A stretch of 41,674 bases of DNA from Pseudonocardia halophobica (GTDB lineage Bacteria > Actinomycetota > Actinomycetes > Mycobacteriales > Pseudonocardiaceae). Of this stretch, positions 7,261 to 15,075 are shown one piece after another. How positions within the stretch are numbered: position 1 is the first letter of the stretch; every line of letters starts with the position of its first letter. Below the pieces are notes generated by a model that did no database searches, was not told where the DNA came from, and saw only the letters and a list, made by a program, of their open reading frames with translations. The DNA is taken from assembly GCF_027922425.1 (NCBI RefSeq), contig NZ_BSFQ01000050.1, positions 1-41,674 of the forward strand, in the 5' to 3' direction. A program made the translations under genes and the position numbers.

Positions 7261-9114
7261 CTACTCGCGCTGCTCGGCTCCGACCCCGGAATCGGCCACG
7301 GCAGCGTCCTTCGGGTCGCCCTCGGCAGCGTCCTCCGGGTCGCCCCCGCGCGTGGCCTCCCGCTCGGCCCGGCGCAGCCAGGGCGAGCCGGGCGGCTCGG
7401 CCTGGGCGGCGCCGCGGCGCGACCCGCGGAAGAGGTTGCGGACGCGGCGGGTCGCCGCAGCGCGCGGCGCCTCCTCCCGGGGCTCCGGCTCCTCCCTGGG
7501 CTCCGGGTCCCGCCTGGGCTCCGGGTCCTGCCTGGGCTCCGCGTCCTGCCTGGGCTCCGGGTCCTGCCCGACGAGCTCGTCGGGTTCGGCGCGCTCAGTG
7601 GGCTCGCCGGAAGCGGTGGCCTCGGCGGGTTCCGTGCGCTCGCCGGAGGCGGCGGGCTCGGCGGGCTCCGTGCGCACCGTGCGCACCGTGCGCTCGGTCG
7701 ATTCGGCGGGCTCGGTCGATCCAGCGGGCTCGGTGGGTTCGACGGGCCGGCCCGCGTCGGCGTCCTCGGCGACGGTCGGGGCGTCGACGATCCCGGTCCG
7801 CGCGACCGCGTCCGCCTCGACGGGCGGCGCCGGAGCCTCCCGCTCCACCACCTCCGTCGGCTCCTCGCGCGGCGGCTCCTGGCGGTGCTGTTCGGTCTCC
7901 GCGCTCTCCGCCCGGCCGGACCGCTGCCCCTCCTCCTCGACCACCGGCATCCCCACGGGCGGCGTCTCGGCGTCCGCGTCGGCGTGGGTGAACAGCACCG
8001 TCTCGTCCGGGTCGTCGAGGTACTGCGTGCCGTCGAGGTCGTGGTTGTCCTCGAACTCGTCCATGTCCGCGTACGAGGTGGGGCCGTCGTCGTCGGTGTC
8101 GATGGAGCCGAGGTCGGAGTCGGGGTCGGCGCCCCCGTCCCGCGCCGCGTAGCCGGCCTCGTCCTCCTCCTCGTCGAGGTCGAAGACGTCGCCCCGGTCG
8201 TCGGCGGGCTCCTCCCGCCGCGACACCGGGCCCCACTCGCGCCGTTCCGACGGGCTCGGCCGCGGCGCCGGGACCGGCGCCGACGCCGCGGGCGGGGTGT
8301 CGGTGCCGCGGTCCGCCCAGGAGTCCGTGCCGGGGTCCCCGGAGTCGAGGTCGTCGAGCGGTTCGTCGGGCTCGTCCTCCGGCTTGCGCCCGAGGAAGGT
8401 GTGGAGGATGTGCTCCTGCCAGCCGCCGACCGTCTGGACCCGGACGTCCGTGAACCCGGCGACCTGGAGCCGCTCCTTGAACATCGACGGGGAGTCGAAC
8501 CGCAGCACCGAGTGCCACAGGTACGACGCCATCCCCGGCACCCGCCCGCGCATCCGGATCCGCGGCAGGTAGTCCAGCCAGCACGCCGCGGTCCAGCGCG
8601 TCCGGGCCGCGCGGTCGCCGCGCACCGAGTACTCGTGCACCGCCAGCGGCGCCCCCGGCTTGAGCAGCTCCAGGAGGTAGTCGAGGGTGTCGTCGAGGTT
8701 GCGCTGGTGGCGCATCTGGAACACGACGAGGATCCCGTCGAACCGCGGCTCGATGCCCTCGGCGCGCAGGGCGTCGTCGAGCGTGCCGAGGGTGCCGTGC
8801 AGGAACCGGTAGTCCGGTGCCCAGTCCAGCCGCCGCGCGGTGCCGACGAGCTCCGCGGACTCGTCGACGGCCACGACCTTCCATCCCGGCGCCTCGTCGA
8901 CGACCCCCTGCACCGGCGCCCCGCTGCCGCAGCCCAGGACCAGCAGCGTGCGCTTGCGCCCGCTCAGGCCCATCCGGTGGATCGTGGTCCGCAGCTGCGC
9001 GCGGTAGGCGTCGCTGTTGCGGACGATCCGGTCGAAGGCCCGGGCGGGCTGGTCCAGGGCGGTGTCGGCCGCCGGCAGGACGGTCTCCGGCGCGCTGGTG
9101 TCCGTTCCGCTCAC
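7261..9114 (-). CDS. Class I SAM methyltransferase with a long acidic, repeat-rich disordered tail
   Basis: A 617-residue protein. Residues about 1-265 form a SAM-dependent methyltransferase: motif I LLVLGCGSGAP, acidic loop VVAVDES, then FDGILVVFQMRH and LLKPGAPLAVHEYS. The remaining 350 residues are low complexity: rich in D/E, P, R and T, with acidic stretches (DLDEEEDEAG), then P-E-P-R-x-D hexapeptides and T-E-P-A repeats, then a basic patch (RRVRNLFRGSRRG). The tail is predicted disordered and has no family I know. GTG 9114 is used; GTG 9120 is an alternative. The frame is open further upstream, but that part overlaps the divergent phosphoesterase. The neighbouring Rieske gene suggests a carotenoid or lipid substrate; this is inference. 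Confidence 0.75.
   Translation of the reverse strand: MSGTDTSAPETVLPAADTALDQPARAFDRIVRNSDAYRAQLRTTIHRMGLSGRKRTLLVLGCGSGAPVQGVVDEAPGWKVVAVDESAELVGTARRLDWAPDYRFLHGTLGTLDDALRAEGIEPRFDGILVVFQMRHQRNLDDTLDYLLELLKPGAPLAVHEYSVRGDRAARTRWTAACWLDYLPRIRMRGRVPGMASYLWHSVLRFDSPSMFKERLQVAGFTDVRVQTVGGWQEHILHTFLGRKPEDEPDEPLDDLDSGDPGTDSWADRGTDTPPAASAPVPAPRPSPSERREWGPVSRREEPADDRGDVFDLDEEEDEAGYAARDGGADPDSDLGSIDTDDDGPTSYADMDEFEDNHDLDGTQYLDDPDETVLFTHADADAETPPVGMPVVEEEGQRSGRAESAETEQHRQEPPREEPTEVVEREAPAPPVEADAVARTGIVDAPTVAEDADAGRPVEPTEPAGSTEPAESTERTVRTVRTEPAEPAASGERTEPAEATASGEPTERAEPDELVGQDPEPRQDAEPRQDPEPRRDPEPREEPEPREEAPRAAATRRVRNLFRGSRRGAAQAEPPGSPWLRRAEREATRGGDPEDAAEGDPKDAAVADSGVGAEQRE
7478..7568. repeat. 18-bp coding tandem repeat in the methyltransferase tail
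   Basis: About five copies of an 18-bp unit (core CTGGGCTCCGGGTCCTGC on the plus strand) encode the hexapeptide P-E-P-R-(Q/R/E)-(D/E) on the minus strand. Units are in frame, so slippage would change the tail length without a frameshift. Confidence 0.75.
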
Positions 9115-9192
9115 CCGCACGATCCTGGCCCATGGAAGGCCGCCGCCCAAGGGGACGCGCGCCGGGACGGGAGCGAATAGGCTGGTCGGGCG

Positions 9193-9840
9193 ATGGTGCG
9201 AACCCTGGCGGTGGCCGACGAGGAGATCCCCGGACTGCGTTGCGGCGCGGCCCGGCGCGGCGCCGTCGACCTCGTGCTGGCCGCGGGCGACCTGCCCTTC
9301 GACTACCTGGCTGCAATCGCGGACGACGTGGACCGGCCCGCCGTGATGGTCCCCGGCAACCACGACCGCGACCTGAGCGGCTTCCGCCAGCGCCGCGGGC
9401 TGTGGACCAGCGCCGGGCACCCCTGCGAATGGCCCGGCCCGGCCGGCTTCGAGAACGCCGACGGCCGGATCGTCGACGCCGGCGGGCTGCGGATCGCCGG
9501 GCTCGGCGGCTGCCTGCGCTACCGGGCCGGCCCCAACCAGTGGACCGAGGCCGAGCAGACGCGGCGGGCGAAGCGGCTCGTCCGGCTGGCGAAGCGGGCC
9601 CGGCGCAAGGACGGCAGGGGCGTCGACGTCCTGCTCACGCACGCCCCGCCCCGGCACTGCGGCGACCGCGAGGACGGCCCGCACCGCGGCTTCGTCTGCC
9701 TGCACGGGGTGGTCGCGCAGCTGCAGCCGCGGTTCCTGGTGCACGGTCACATCCACCCCTACGGTGAGCCCGTACCGGACCGGATGCTCGGCACCACCCG
9801 GGTCGTCAACGTCGTCGGCAGGAAGGTGCTGGACCTCTAG
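9193..9840 (+). CDS. Calcineurin-like metallophosphoesterase lacking the first metal His
   Basis: A 215-residue cytosolic phosphoesterase. Metal-site motifs: GDLPFD (about 33), GNHD (about 55), LTHAPP (about 150) and GHIHPYG (about 185). The usual first motif D-x-H near the N-terminus is replaced by VADEEIPGL, so one ligand of metal site 1 is missing or supplied by Glu. A TAGGCT -10 (9178-9183) lies nine bases before the ATG and no ribosome-binding site is visible: probably leaderless. Its TAG stop shares one base with the GTG of the ParB-like gene, indicating translational coupling. The substrate (nucleic acid, cyclic nucleotide or phosphoprotein) is unknown. Confidence 0.85.
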   Translation: MVRTLAVADEEIPGLRCGAARRGAVDLVLAAGDLPFDYLAAIADDVDRPAVMVPGNHDRDLSGFRQRRGLWTSAGHPCEWPGPAGFENADGRIVDAGGLRIAGLGGCLRYRAGPNQWTEAEQTRRAKRLVRLAKRARRKDGRGVDVLLTHAPPRHCGDREDGPHRGFVCLHGVVAQLQPRFLVHGHIHPYGEPVPDRMLGTTRVVNVVGRKVLDL

Positions 9841-10679
9841 TGGAGACGGGTTTCCCGCAGGCCGACGCGGAGCACGACTTCCTCCGCCAGCGCCGCCGGC
9901 AGGTGCTCTCGCGTCTGGTGGCGTGGCTGCGCCACGAACCCGACGACGTCTCGGAGATCCTCCCGTTCGACGAGGTGGTGGCCGCCCTGGGCCGCACGGG
10001 CGAGCGTCGCCTGCCGGGCATCCACATCGTGGAGCTGGACACGATCGTCGGCAGCGTGGACCGCACCACGGACTTCGACCGCTGGTTCCGGCCGCGCAGC
10101 CGGCACAGCCGGGAGCGCTGGGAGCGGCTGGCCCGGGCGCAGCGGCGCGGCGAGACGATCCCGCCCGTGGACCTGTACCGGGTGGGCGGGCTGCACTTCG
10201 TCCGGGACGGGCACCACCGGGTCTCGGTCGCCCACGCCCTGGGCCTGCGCACGATCGACGCGCTGATCACCGAGGTCACCACGAAGATCGACCCGAACGG
10301 CATCGTGCACCGCGGCGACCTCATCACGAAGGACCTGCGGCGCGTCTTCCTCGACCGCGTCCCGCTCGGCCGCACCCAGCTGGCCACGATCGAGGTCGGC
10401 GACGCCTGGAACTACGCGGAGCTGTCCGAGACCGTCGAGGCGTGGGGCTTCCGGCTGATGCAGAGCGAGGGCCGCTACCTCGACCGCGAGACCGTCGCCC
10501 GCCGCTGGTGGGCCGAGGAGTACCGCCCGGTGGTGCGGCTGCTCGCCCAGGCCGCGCTGATCGGCGACCGCACCGAGACGGACGCCTACCTGCACCTCGC
10601 CTGCCAGCGCTACCGCCTGCTGCGCACCCACCGCTGGGACGACGACGTGGTCGAGCGGCTCCGCGCGAACCCCGGCTGA
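9840..10679 (+). CDS. ParB-like (ParB/sulfiredoxin-fold) protein
   Basis: A 279-residue protein with a ParB N-terminal-like domain around residues 60-145: the loop G-L-H-F-V-R-D-G-H-H-R-V-S-V-A-H-A is the family's phosphate/nucleotide-binding motif. The rest is helical and includes a Trp-rich stretch (ARRWWAEEYRPV). There is no helix-turn-helix region like that of chromosomal ParB, and no parA neighbour, so plasmid or chromosome partition is unlikely. GTG at 9840 overlaps the stop of the phosphoesterase by one base; the two probably work together. ParB-fold proteins include CTPases, nucleases and kinases, so a nucleotide or nucleic-acid activity is plausible but unproven. Confidence 0.75.
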   Translation: METGFPQADAEHDFLRQRRRQVLSRLVAWLRHEPDDVSEILPFDEVVAALGRTGERRLPGIHIVELDTIVGSVDRTTDFDRWFRPRSRHSRERWERLARAQRRGETIPPVDLYRVGGLHFVRDGHHRVSVAHALGLRTIDALITEVTTKIDPNGIVHRGDLITKDLRRVFLDRVPLGRTQLATIEVGDAWNYAELSETVEAWGFRLMQSEGRYLDRETVARRWWAEEYRPVVRLLAQAALIGDRTETDAYLHLACQRYRLLRTHRWDDDVVERLRANPG

Positions 10680-10682
10680 CCC

Positions 10683-10724
10683 CGTGAGTGGCAACTGCCC
10701 CTAGCGGGGCAGTTGCCACTCACG
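10683..10724. terminator. Perfect 19-bp hairpin, GTGAGTGGCAA family copy 1
   Basis: CGTGAGTGGCAACTGCCCC (10683-10701) and its exact complement (10706-10724) flank a TAGC loop, between the convergent ParB-like and isomerase genes. Related copies lie at 23563-23602 and 33795-33836. Confidence 0.75.
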
Positions 10725-10747
10725 ACCCCCGCCGAGCTGCGGAAACC

Positions 10748-11749
10748 TCAGTTGCCGCCGAAGGCCGAGTCGAACGCTGCCCCGGGCGGGTCAAACAGGT
10801 TGCGCCGCACGAACGCCAGCGCGTCCGGCGCCCCGATCAGCCGGTCCATGCCGGCGTCCTCCCACTCGATCGACACGGGCCCGTCGTAGCCGATGGTGTT
10901 GAGCATCCGGAAGCACGCCTCCCACGGCACGTCGCCGTGCCCGGTGGACACGAAGTCCCACCCGCGCCGCGGGTCCGCCCACGGCAGGTGCGAGCCCATC
11001 CGCCCGTTGCGCCCGTTGCCGACCTGGCGCTTCGCGTCCTTGCAGTCGACGTGGTAGATCCGGTCCCGGAAGTCCCACAGGAACCCGACCGGATCGAGGT
11101 CCTGCCACACGAAGTGGCTCGGGTCCCAGTTCAGCCCGAACGCCTCCCGGTGCCCGACGGCCTCCAGCGCCGCGACCGTCGTCCAGTAGTCGTAGGCGAT
11201 CTCCGACGGGTGCACCTCGTGCGCGAACCGGACGCCCACCTCGTCGAACACGTCGAGGATCGGGTTCCAGCGGTCGGCGAAGTCCCGGTAGCCCGCGTCC
11301 ACCATGGACTGTGGCACGGGCGGGAACATCGCGACGGTCTTCCAGATGGCGGAGCCGGTGAACCCGACGACCGTGCGCACCCCGAGCTTCGCCGCCGCCC
11401 GGGCGGTCACCTGCATCGCCTCGGCCGCCCGCTGCCGCACCCCCTCGGGCTCGCCGTCGCCCCACACCCGCGCGGGCACGATCCCCTTGTGCCGCTCGTC
11501 GATCGGGTCGTCGCAGACCGCCTGGCCGGTGAGGTGGTTGGAGATCGCGTACACCCGCAGCCCGTGCTTCTCCAGGATGTCCAGCCGCTCCTGCACGTAC
11601 CGGTCGTCCTCGACGGCCGCCCACGGGTCGAAGTGGTCGCCCCAGCAGGCGATCTCCAGTCCGTCGTAGCCCCACTCCCCCGCCAGCCGCGCCACCTCGG
11701 TGAAGGGCAGGTCGGCCCACTGCCCGGTGAACAGCGTGACCGGTCTCAT
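10748..11749 (-). CDS. Sugar phosphate isomerase/epimerase (xylose-isomerase-like TIM barrel)
   Basis: A 333-residue cytosolic isomerase/epimerase of the AP-endonuclease-2 fold. Likely metal ligands are Glu in FAHEVHPSE, Asp in GLNWDPSHF, His in YHVDCKDAK and the Glu of IEWED. ATG 11749 overlaps the stop of the dehydrogenase gene in an ATGA junction, so it is the last gene of the five-gene sugar operon. Paired with a Gfo/Idh/MocA dehydrogenase it probably interconverts keto intermediates of an imported sugar or polyol such as inositol; the actual substrate cannot be read from sequence. Confidence 0.85.
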   Translation of the reverse strand: MRPVTLFTGQWADLPFTEVARLAGEWGYDGLEIACWGDHFDPWAAVEDDRYVQERLDILEKHGLRVYAISNHLTGQAVCDDPIDERHKGIVPARVWGDGEPEGVRQRAAEAMQVTARAAAKLGVRTVVGFTGSAIWKTVAMFPPVPQSMVDAGYRDFADRWNPILDVFDEVGVRFAHEVHPSEIAYDYWTTVAALEAVGHREAFGLNWDPSHFVWQDLDPVGFLWDFRDRIYHVDCKDAKRQVGNGRNGRMGSHLPWADPRRGWDFVSTGHGDVPWEACFRMLNTIGYDGPVSIEWEDAGMDRLIGAPDALAFVRRNLFDPPGAAFDSAFGGN

Positions 11750-12924
11750 GACGCGTCCCCCTCGATCGTCTCCCAGCAGCTGCCCCCGGCCGCGGACCGT
11801 TCGACCGCGTCGAGCACCAGCTGCACCTGCAGCCCGTCGGCGAACGACGGCGTCGGGTCGGTCCCCGCCGCCAGGTCGCGCACCAGGTCCGCCATTTCGT
11901 GCACGAAGGTGTGCTCGTAGCCGAGCCCGTGCCCCGGCGGCCACCACGCCTCCATGTACGGGTGGGTCGGCTCGGTGACGTGGATGCGCCGGAAGCCGGC
12001 GGTGTCGGGCGCCTCGGTGCCGTCGTGGAACCAGAGCTCGTTCATCGCCTCGAAGTCGAACGCCAGCGAGCCCGACCCGCCGTTGACCTCCAGCCGCAGG
12101 CCGTTCTTGCGCCCGGTCGCGAAGCGGGTGGCCTCGAACGAGGCGACCGCGCCGCCGGCGAAGCGGCCGAGGAAGAGGGCCGCGTCGTCGACGGTCACCG
12201 GCCCGCGCTGGGCACCGCCGGCCCCGGACAGGCCGCCGGACGCGGTCGCCAGCGGCCGCTCCTTCACGAACGTCTCGGTGAGTGCGGAGACGCCGGTGAG
12301 CCGGTCGCCCACGACGTACTGCGCGAGGTCCACGATGTGCGCGCCGATGTCGCCGAGCGCCCCCGAGCCGGCCTTGTCCCGCTGCAGCCGCCAGACCAGC
12401 GGGAACTCCGGGTCGACGATCCAGTCCTGCAGGTACACCGCGCGCACGTGCCGCACCGGGCCGATCCGGCCCTGCTCCACCAGCCGCCGGGCCAGCGCGA
12501 TCGCTGGCACCCGGCGGTAGTTGAACCCGACCATCGAGCGCGCCCCGCGGGCCCGCGCCCGCTCCGCCGCCGCGACCATGGCCCGCGCCTCGTCGACGCT
12601 GTTGGCCAACGGCTTCTCGCACAGCACGTGCTTGCCGGCGTCGAGTGCCGCGATCGCGATCTCCGCGTGCGTGTCGCCGGGCGTGCAGACGTCGACGAGC
12701 GCGACGTCGTCCCGGGTCAGCAGCTGCTTCCAGTCGGTCTCGACGGACCGCCAGCCGAGCCTCGCCGCGGCCGCCCGCGCCGCCGCGGGGTCGCGGCCGC
12801 ACAGGACCGCCATGTCGGGGGCGAGCGGGAGGTCGAACACGTGCGCCGCCGAGCGCCACGCCTGCGAGTGCGCCGCGCCCATGAAGGCGTAGCCGATCAT
12901 GCCGACGCCGAGCGGAGGAGTCAC
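11746..12924 (-). CDS. Gfo/Idh/MocA-family NAD(P)-dependent dehydrogenase
   Basis: A 392-residue oxidoreductase. The Rossmann domain begins GVGMIGYAFMGAAHSQAW, a G-x-G-x2-G variant, and the family motif CEKPLANS (about 98) carries the catalytic Lys. The C-terminal domain has GDIGAHIVDLAQY with the conserved GxHxxD-like His/Asp. Length is normal. GTG 12924 overlaps the stop of the binding-protein gene by four bases (GTGA), and its own stop overlaps the next gene. Likely oxidises a sugar or cyclitol taken up by the ABC transporter encoded upstream. Confidence 0.88.
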   Translation of the reverse strand: MTPPLGVGMIGYAFMGAAHSQAWRSAAHVFDLPLAPDMAVLCGRDPAAARAAAARLGWRSVETDWKQLLTRDDVALVDVCTPGDTHAEIAIAALDAGKHVLCEKPLANSVDEARAMVAAAERARARGARSMVGFNYRRVPAIALARRLVEQGRIGPVRHVRAVYLQDWIVDPEFPLVWRLQRDKAGSGALGDIGAHIVDLAQYVVGDRLTGVSALTETFVKERPLATASGGLSGAGGAQRGPVTVDDAALFLGRFAGGAVASFEATRFATGRKNGLRLEVNGGSGSLAFDFEAMNELWFHDGTEAPDTAGFRRIHVTEPTHPYMEAWWPPGHGLGYEHTFVHEMADLVRDLAAGTDPTPSFADGLQVQLVLDAVERSAAGGSCWETIEGDAS

Positions 12925-13985
12925 GACTCGAAGCCCAGCGGCAGGTAGTCGGCCACGTTCTCCTTGGTGATGGTCGCCGAGGCCAGCGTGATCGACGTCG
13001 GGACCTCCTTCTCCACCAGGTCGCTCATGCCGCGGTTCTGCGCGACGAGCCGGGCCAGCGCGATGGCCGACGACGCCATGGTCGGGCTGTAGGTCACCGT
13101 CGCCTTGAGCACGGTGTTGTCGGCCTGGATGTCCCGCATCGCGTTGGCCGAGCCGGCCCCGCCGACCATGAAGAACTCGTTGCGCCCCGCCTGGTTGATC
13201 GCGGCGAGCACGCCGATGCCCTGGTCGTCGTCGTGGTTCCAGAGGGCGTCGAGCTTCGGTGCGGCCTGCAGCAGGTTCGCCGTGACCCGCTGCCCGCCCT
13301 GCGCGGTGAAGTCCGCGGCCTGCCGCGGGCCGACCGCGTAGCCGTAGGAGGCCAGGGCGTCGGAGAAGCCCTTGCTGCGTTCCTGGGTCAGCGGGAGGTT
13401 GTCGATGCCCGCGACCTCGCCGATGACCGGGTTCGTGACGTTCGCGGCGCGGAGCCGCTCGCCGATGTAGGTCCCGGCGCTGACGCCCATGCCGTAGTTG
13501 TCGCCGCCGATCCACGTCCGGTAGGCCAGCGGCGAGTCGAAGATGCGGTCGAGGTTGATGACCGGGATGTCGGCGTCCATCGCGCGGCGGCCGAGACTGG
13601 TGAGCTGGCTGCCGTCGTTGGGCAGGATGACCAGCGCGTCGACCTTCTGGTTGATCAGCGTCTCCACGGCGGCGATCTGCTGGGCGACGTCGTTGGTCGG
13701 GTTGACGGGGGCGAAGGTCACGTCGGGGTACTGCTCGGCCTGCGCCTTCGCGTTGTTCGCGATCGCCGCGATCCAGCCGTGGTCGGCCGCGGGCGCGGAG
13801 AACCCGATGGTGACCGGGGCGCCCGGCGTGGCGTTGTCGCCGCCGGCCGCGGCGACGTTGGCGCCGGACCCGCTGGACGGGGCCTCGTTGCTCGTGCACG
13901 CCGCCACCGTGGCGACCGTGCCGACGCCGAGCGCCGCGAGGAAGCCGCGGCGGCCGAGGCCCCCGGGCAGCAGGGAATCGGTCAT
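12921..13985 (-). CDS. Sugar-binding lipoprotein of a CUT2 ABC transporter
   Basis: A 354-residue periplasmic-binding-protein-type lipoprotein (RbsB family). The signal peptide carries a twin-arginine LGRRGFLAA (R12-R13) and ends in the lipobox VAAC with lipidated C30, so export may be by Tat. The mature part opens ITIGFSAPA-like (VTIGFSAPAADHGW), with VDALVILPNDGSQLT and IPVINLDRIF typical of ribose/inositol binders. AAAGGAG lies upstream of ATG 13985. The gene is 52 bases after the permease and overlaps the dehydrogenase gene. It delivers a monosaccharide or polyol to the permease. Confidence 0.9.
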   Translation of the reverse strand: MTDSLLPGGLGRRGFLAALGVGTVATVAACTSNEAPSSGSGANVAAAGGDNATPGAPVTIGFSAPAADHGWIAAIANNAKAQAEQYPDVTFAPVNPTNDVAQQIAAVETLINQKVDALVILPNDGSQLTSLGRRAMDADIPVINLDRIFDSPLAYRTWIGGDNYGMGVSAGTYIGERLRAANVTNPVIGEVAGIDNLPLTQERSKGFSDALASYGYAVGPRQAADFTAQGGQRVTANLLQAAPKLDALWNHDDDQGIGVLAAINQAGRNEFFMVGGAGSANAMRDIQADNTVLKATVTYSPTMASSAIALARLVAQNRGMSDLVEKEVPTSITLASATITKENVADYLPLGFES

Positions 13986-14037
13986 GGCTCTCGCGCTCCT
14001 TTGCGGGACAGCGGGTCGGGCGGGTCGGGTGGGCCGG

Positions 14038-15075
14038 TCAGGTGGTGGACGAGCGCCGGGCGCGGGCCTGGATGAGCACCGCGACGACGATGATCGCGCC
14101 CTTGGCGATGTTCTGGACCTCGATGGCCAGGTTGTTCAGCACGAACAGGTTGGTGATCACCGTGAACACCAGGACGCCGAGGATGGAGCCGATCAGCGTC
14201 CCGCGGCCGCCGGTGAGCAGCGTGCCGCCGATGATCACCGCGGCGATGGCGTCGAGCTCGTAGAGCGTGCCGTGGGTGCTCGAGCCGGTCGTGGTGAGCG
14301 AGGCGATCATGATCGCCGCGATGCCGCAGCACAGCCCCGAGACGACGTAGAGCAGCACGGTGTGCCGCCGCACGTCCACGCCCGCCAGCCGCGCCGCCTC
14401 GGGGTTGCCGCCGATCGCGAAGGTGCGGCGGCCGAAGGTGGTGCGGTTCAGCACGACCCAGCCGACGGCGATGACCACGGCGAAGATGTAGACGAGCAGC
14501 GGGATGCCGAGGATCCGGGTGCTCGCGATGGCCGCGATCACGGGGTCCGTGACGATCTGGCTGCGCCGCCCGGAGATCAGCTCCGCCAGGCCCTGCGCGG
14601 AGATCAGCATGGCCAGCGTGGCGATGAACGGGACGATCCGGCCGTACGCGATCAGCACGCCGTTGATCAGCCCCGCGCCGACCCCCACCGCCAGCGCGCA
14701 GAAGATCATCACGAGCGCGCCGAACGACTGCGTGGCCACCGTCGTGGCCCACACCGACGCCAGCGCCATCACCTTGCCGACGGACAGGTCGATGCCGCCG
14801 CCGATGATCACGAACGTCACGCCGACCGTCAGGACCCCGATGATCGACGCCGAGGTCAGCACGGTCAGCAGGTTCGACGCCGTCGGGAAGGTCTGCGGCG
14901 CCGTCACCACGCCGACCACCGCGAGCAGCACCAGCACGGCGACGAGACCCATGTTGCGCCCGATGCCGCCCTCGAACAGCAGCCGCACCACGCGGGACGG
15001 TTCCGGCCGCGCCGGCGGGTGGGCCTCCGGTGCCTCCGGCGCTCGCGCCTCGGAGGTCGGGCTCGGCTCGTTCAC
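14038..15075 (-). CDS. CUT2-type sugar ABC transporter permease
   Basis: A 345-residue inner-membrane permease of the RbsC/XylH family with about ten hydrophobic segments. The diagnostic stretch GGGIDLSVGKVMALASV is near residues 105-121, and GGTLLTGGRGTLIGS near 285. The N-terminal 30 residues are Pro/Glu-rich and cytosolic. GTG 15075 overlaps the stop of the ATPase gene by four bases. It forms the channel for the sugar bound by the lipoprotein encoded next. Confidence 0.9.
   Translation of the reverse strand: MNEPSPTSEARAPEAPEAHPPARPEPSRVVRLLFEGGIGRNMGLVAVLVLLAVVGVVTAPQTFPTASNLLTVLTSASIIGVLTVGVTFVIIGGGIDLSVGKVMALASVWATTVATQSFGALVMIFCALAVGVGAGLINGVLIAYGRIVPFIATLAMLISAQGLAELISGRRSQIVTDPVIAAIASTRILGIPLLVYIFAVVIAVGWVVLNRTTFGRRTFAIGGNPEAARLAGVDVRRHTVLLYVVSGLCCGIAAIMIASLTTTGSSTHGTLYELDAIAAVIIGGTLLTGGRGTLIGSILGVLVFTVITNLFVLNNLAIEVQNIAKGAIIVVAVLIQARARRSSTT

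Noticed and set aside
7478..7568. Tandem repeats considered as a CRISPR array
   Set aside because: Units are 18 bp, without spacers, in frame and translated as hexapeptides.
9840..10679. ParB-like gene as a partition locus or origin marker
   Set aside because: No parA, no parS-like palindrome cluster and no DNA-binding domain of chromosomal ParB.
10688..11920. 410-codon plus-strand frame opposite the isomerase
   Set aside because: It begins inside the hairpin and is the antisense image of the isomerase and dehydrogenase genes.
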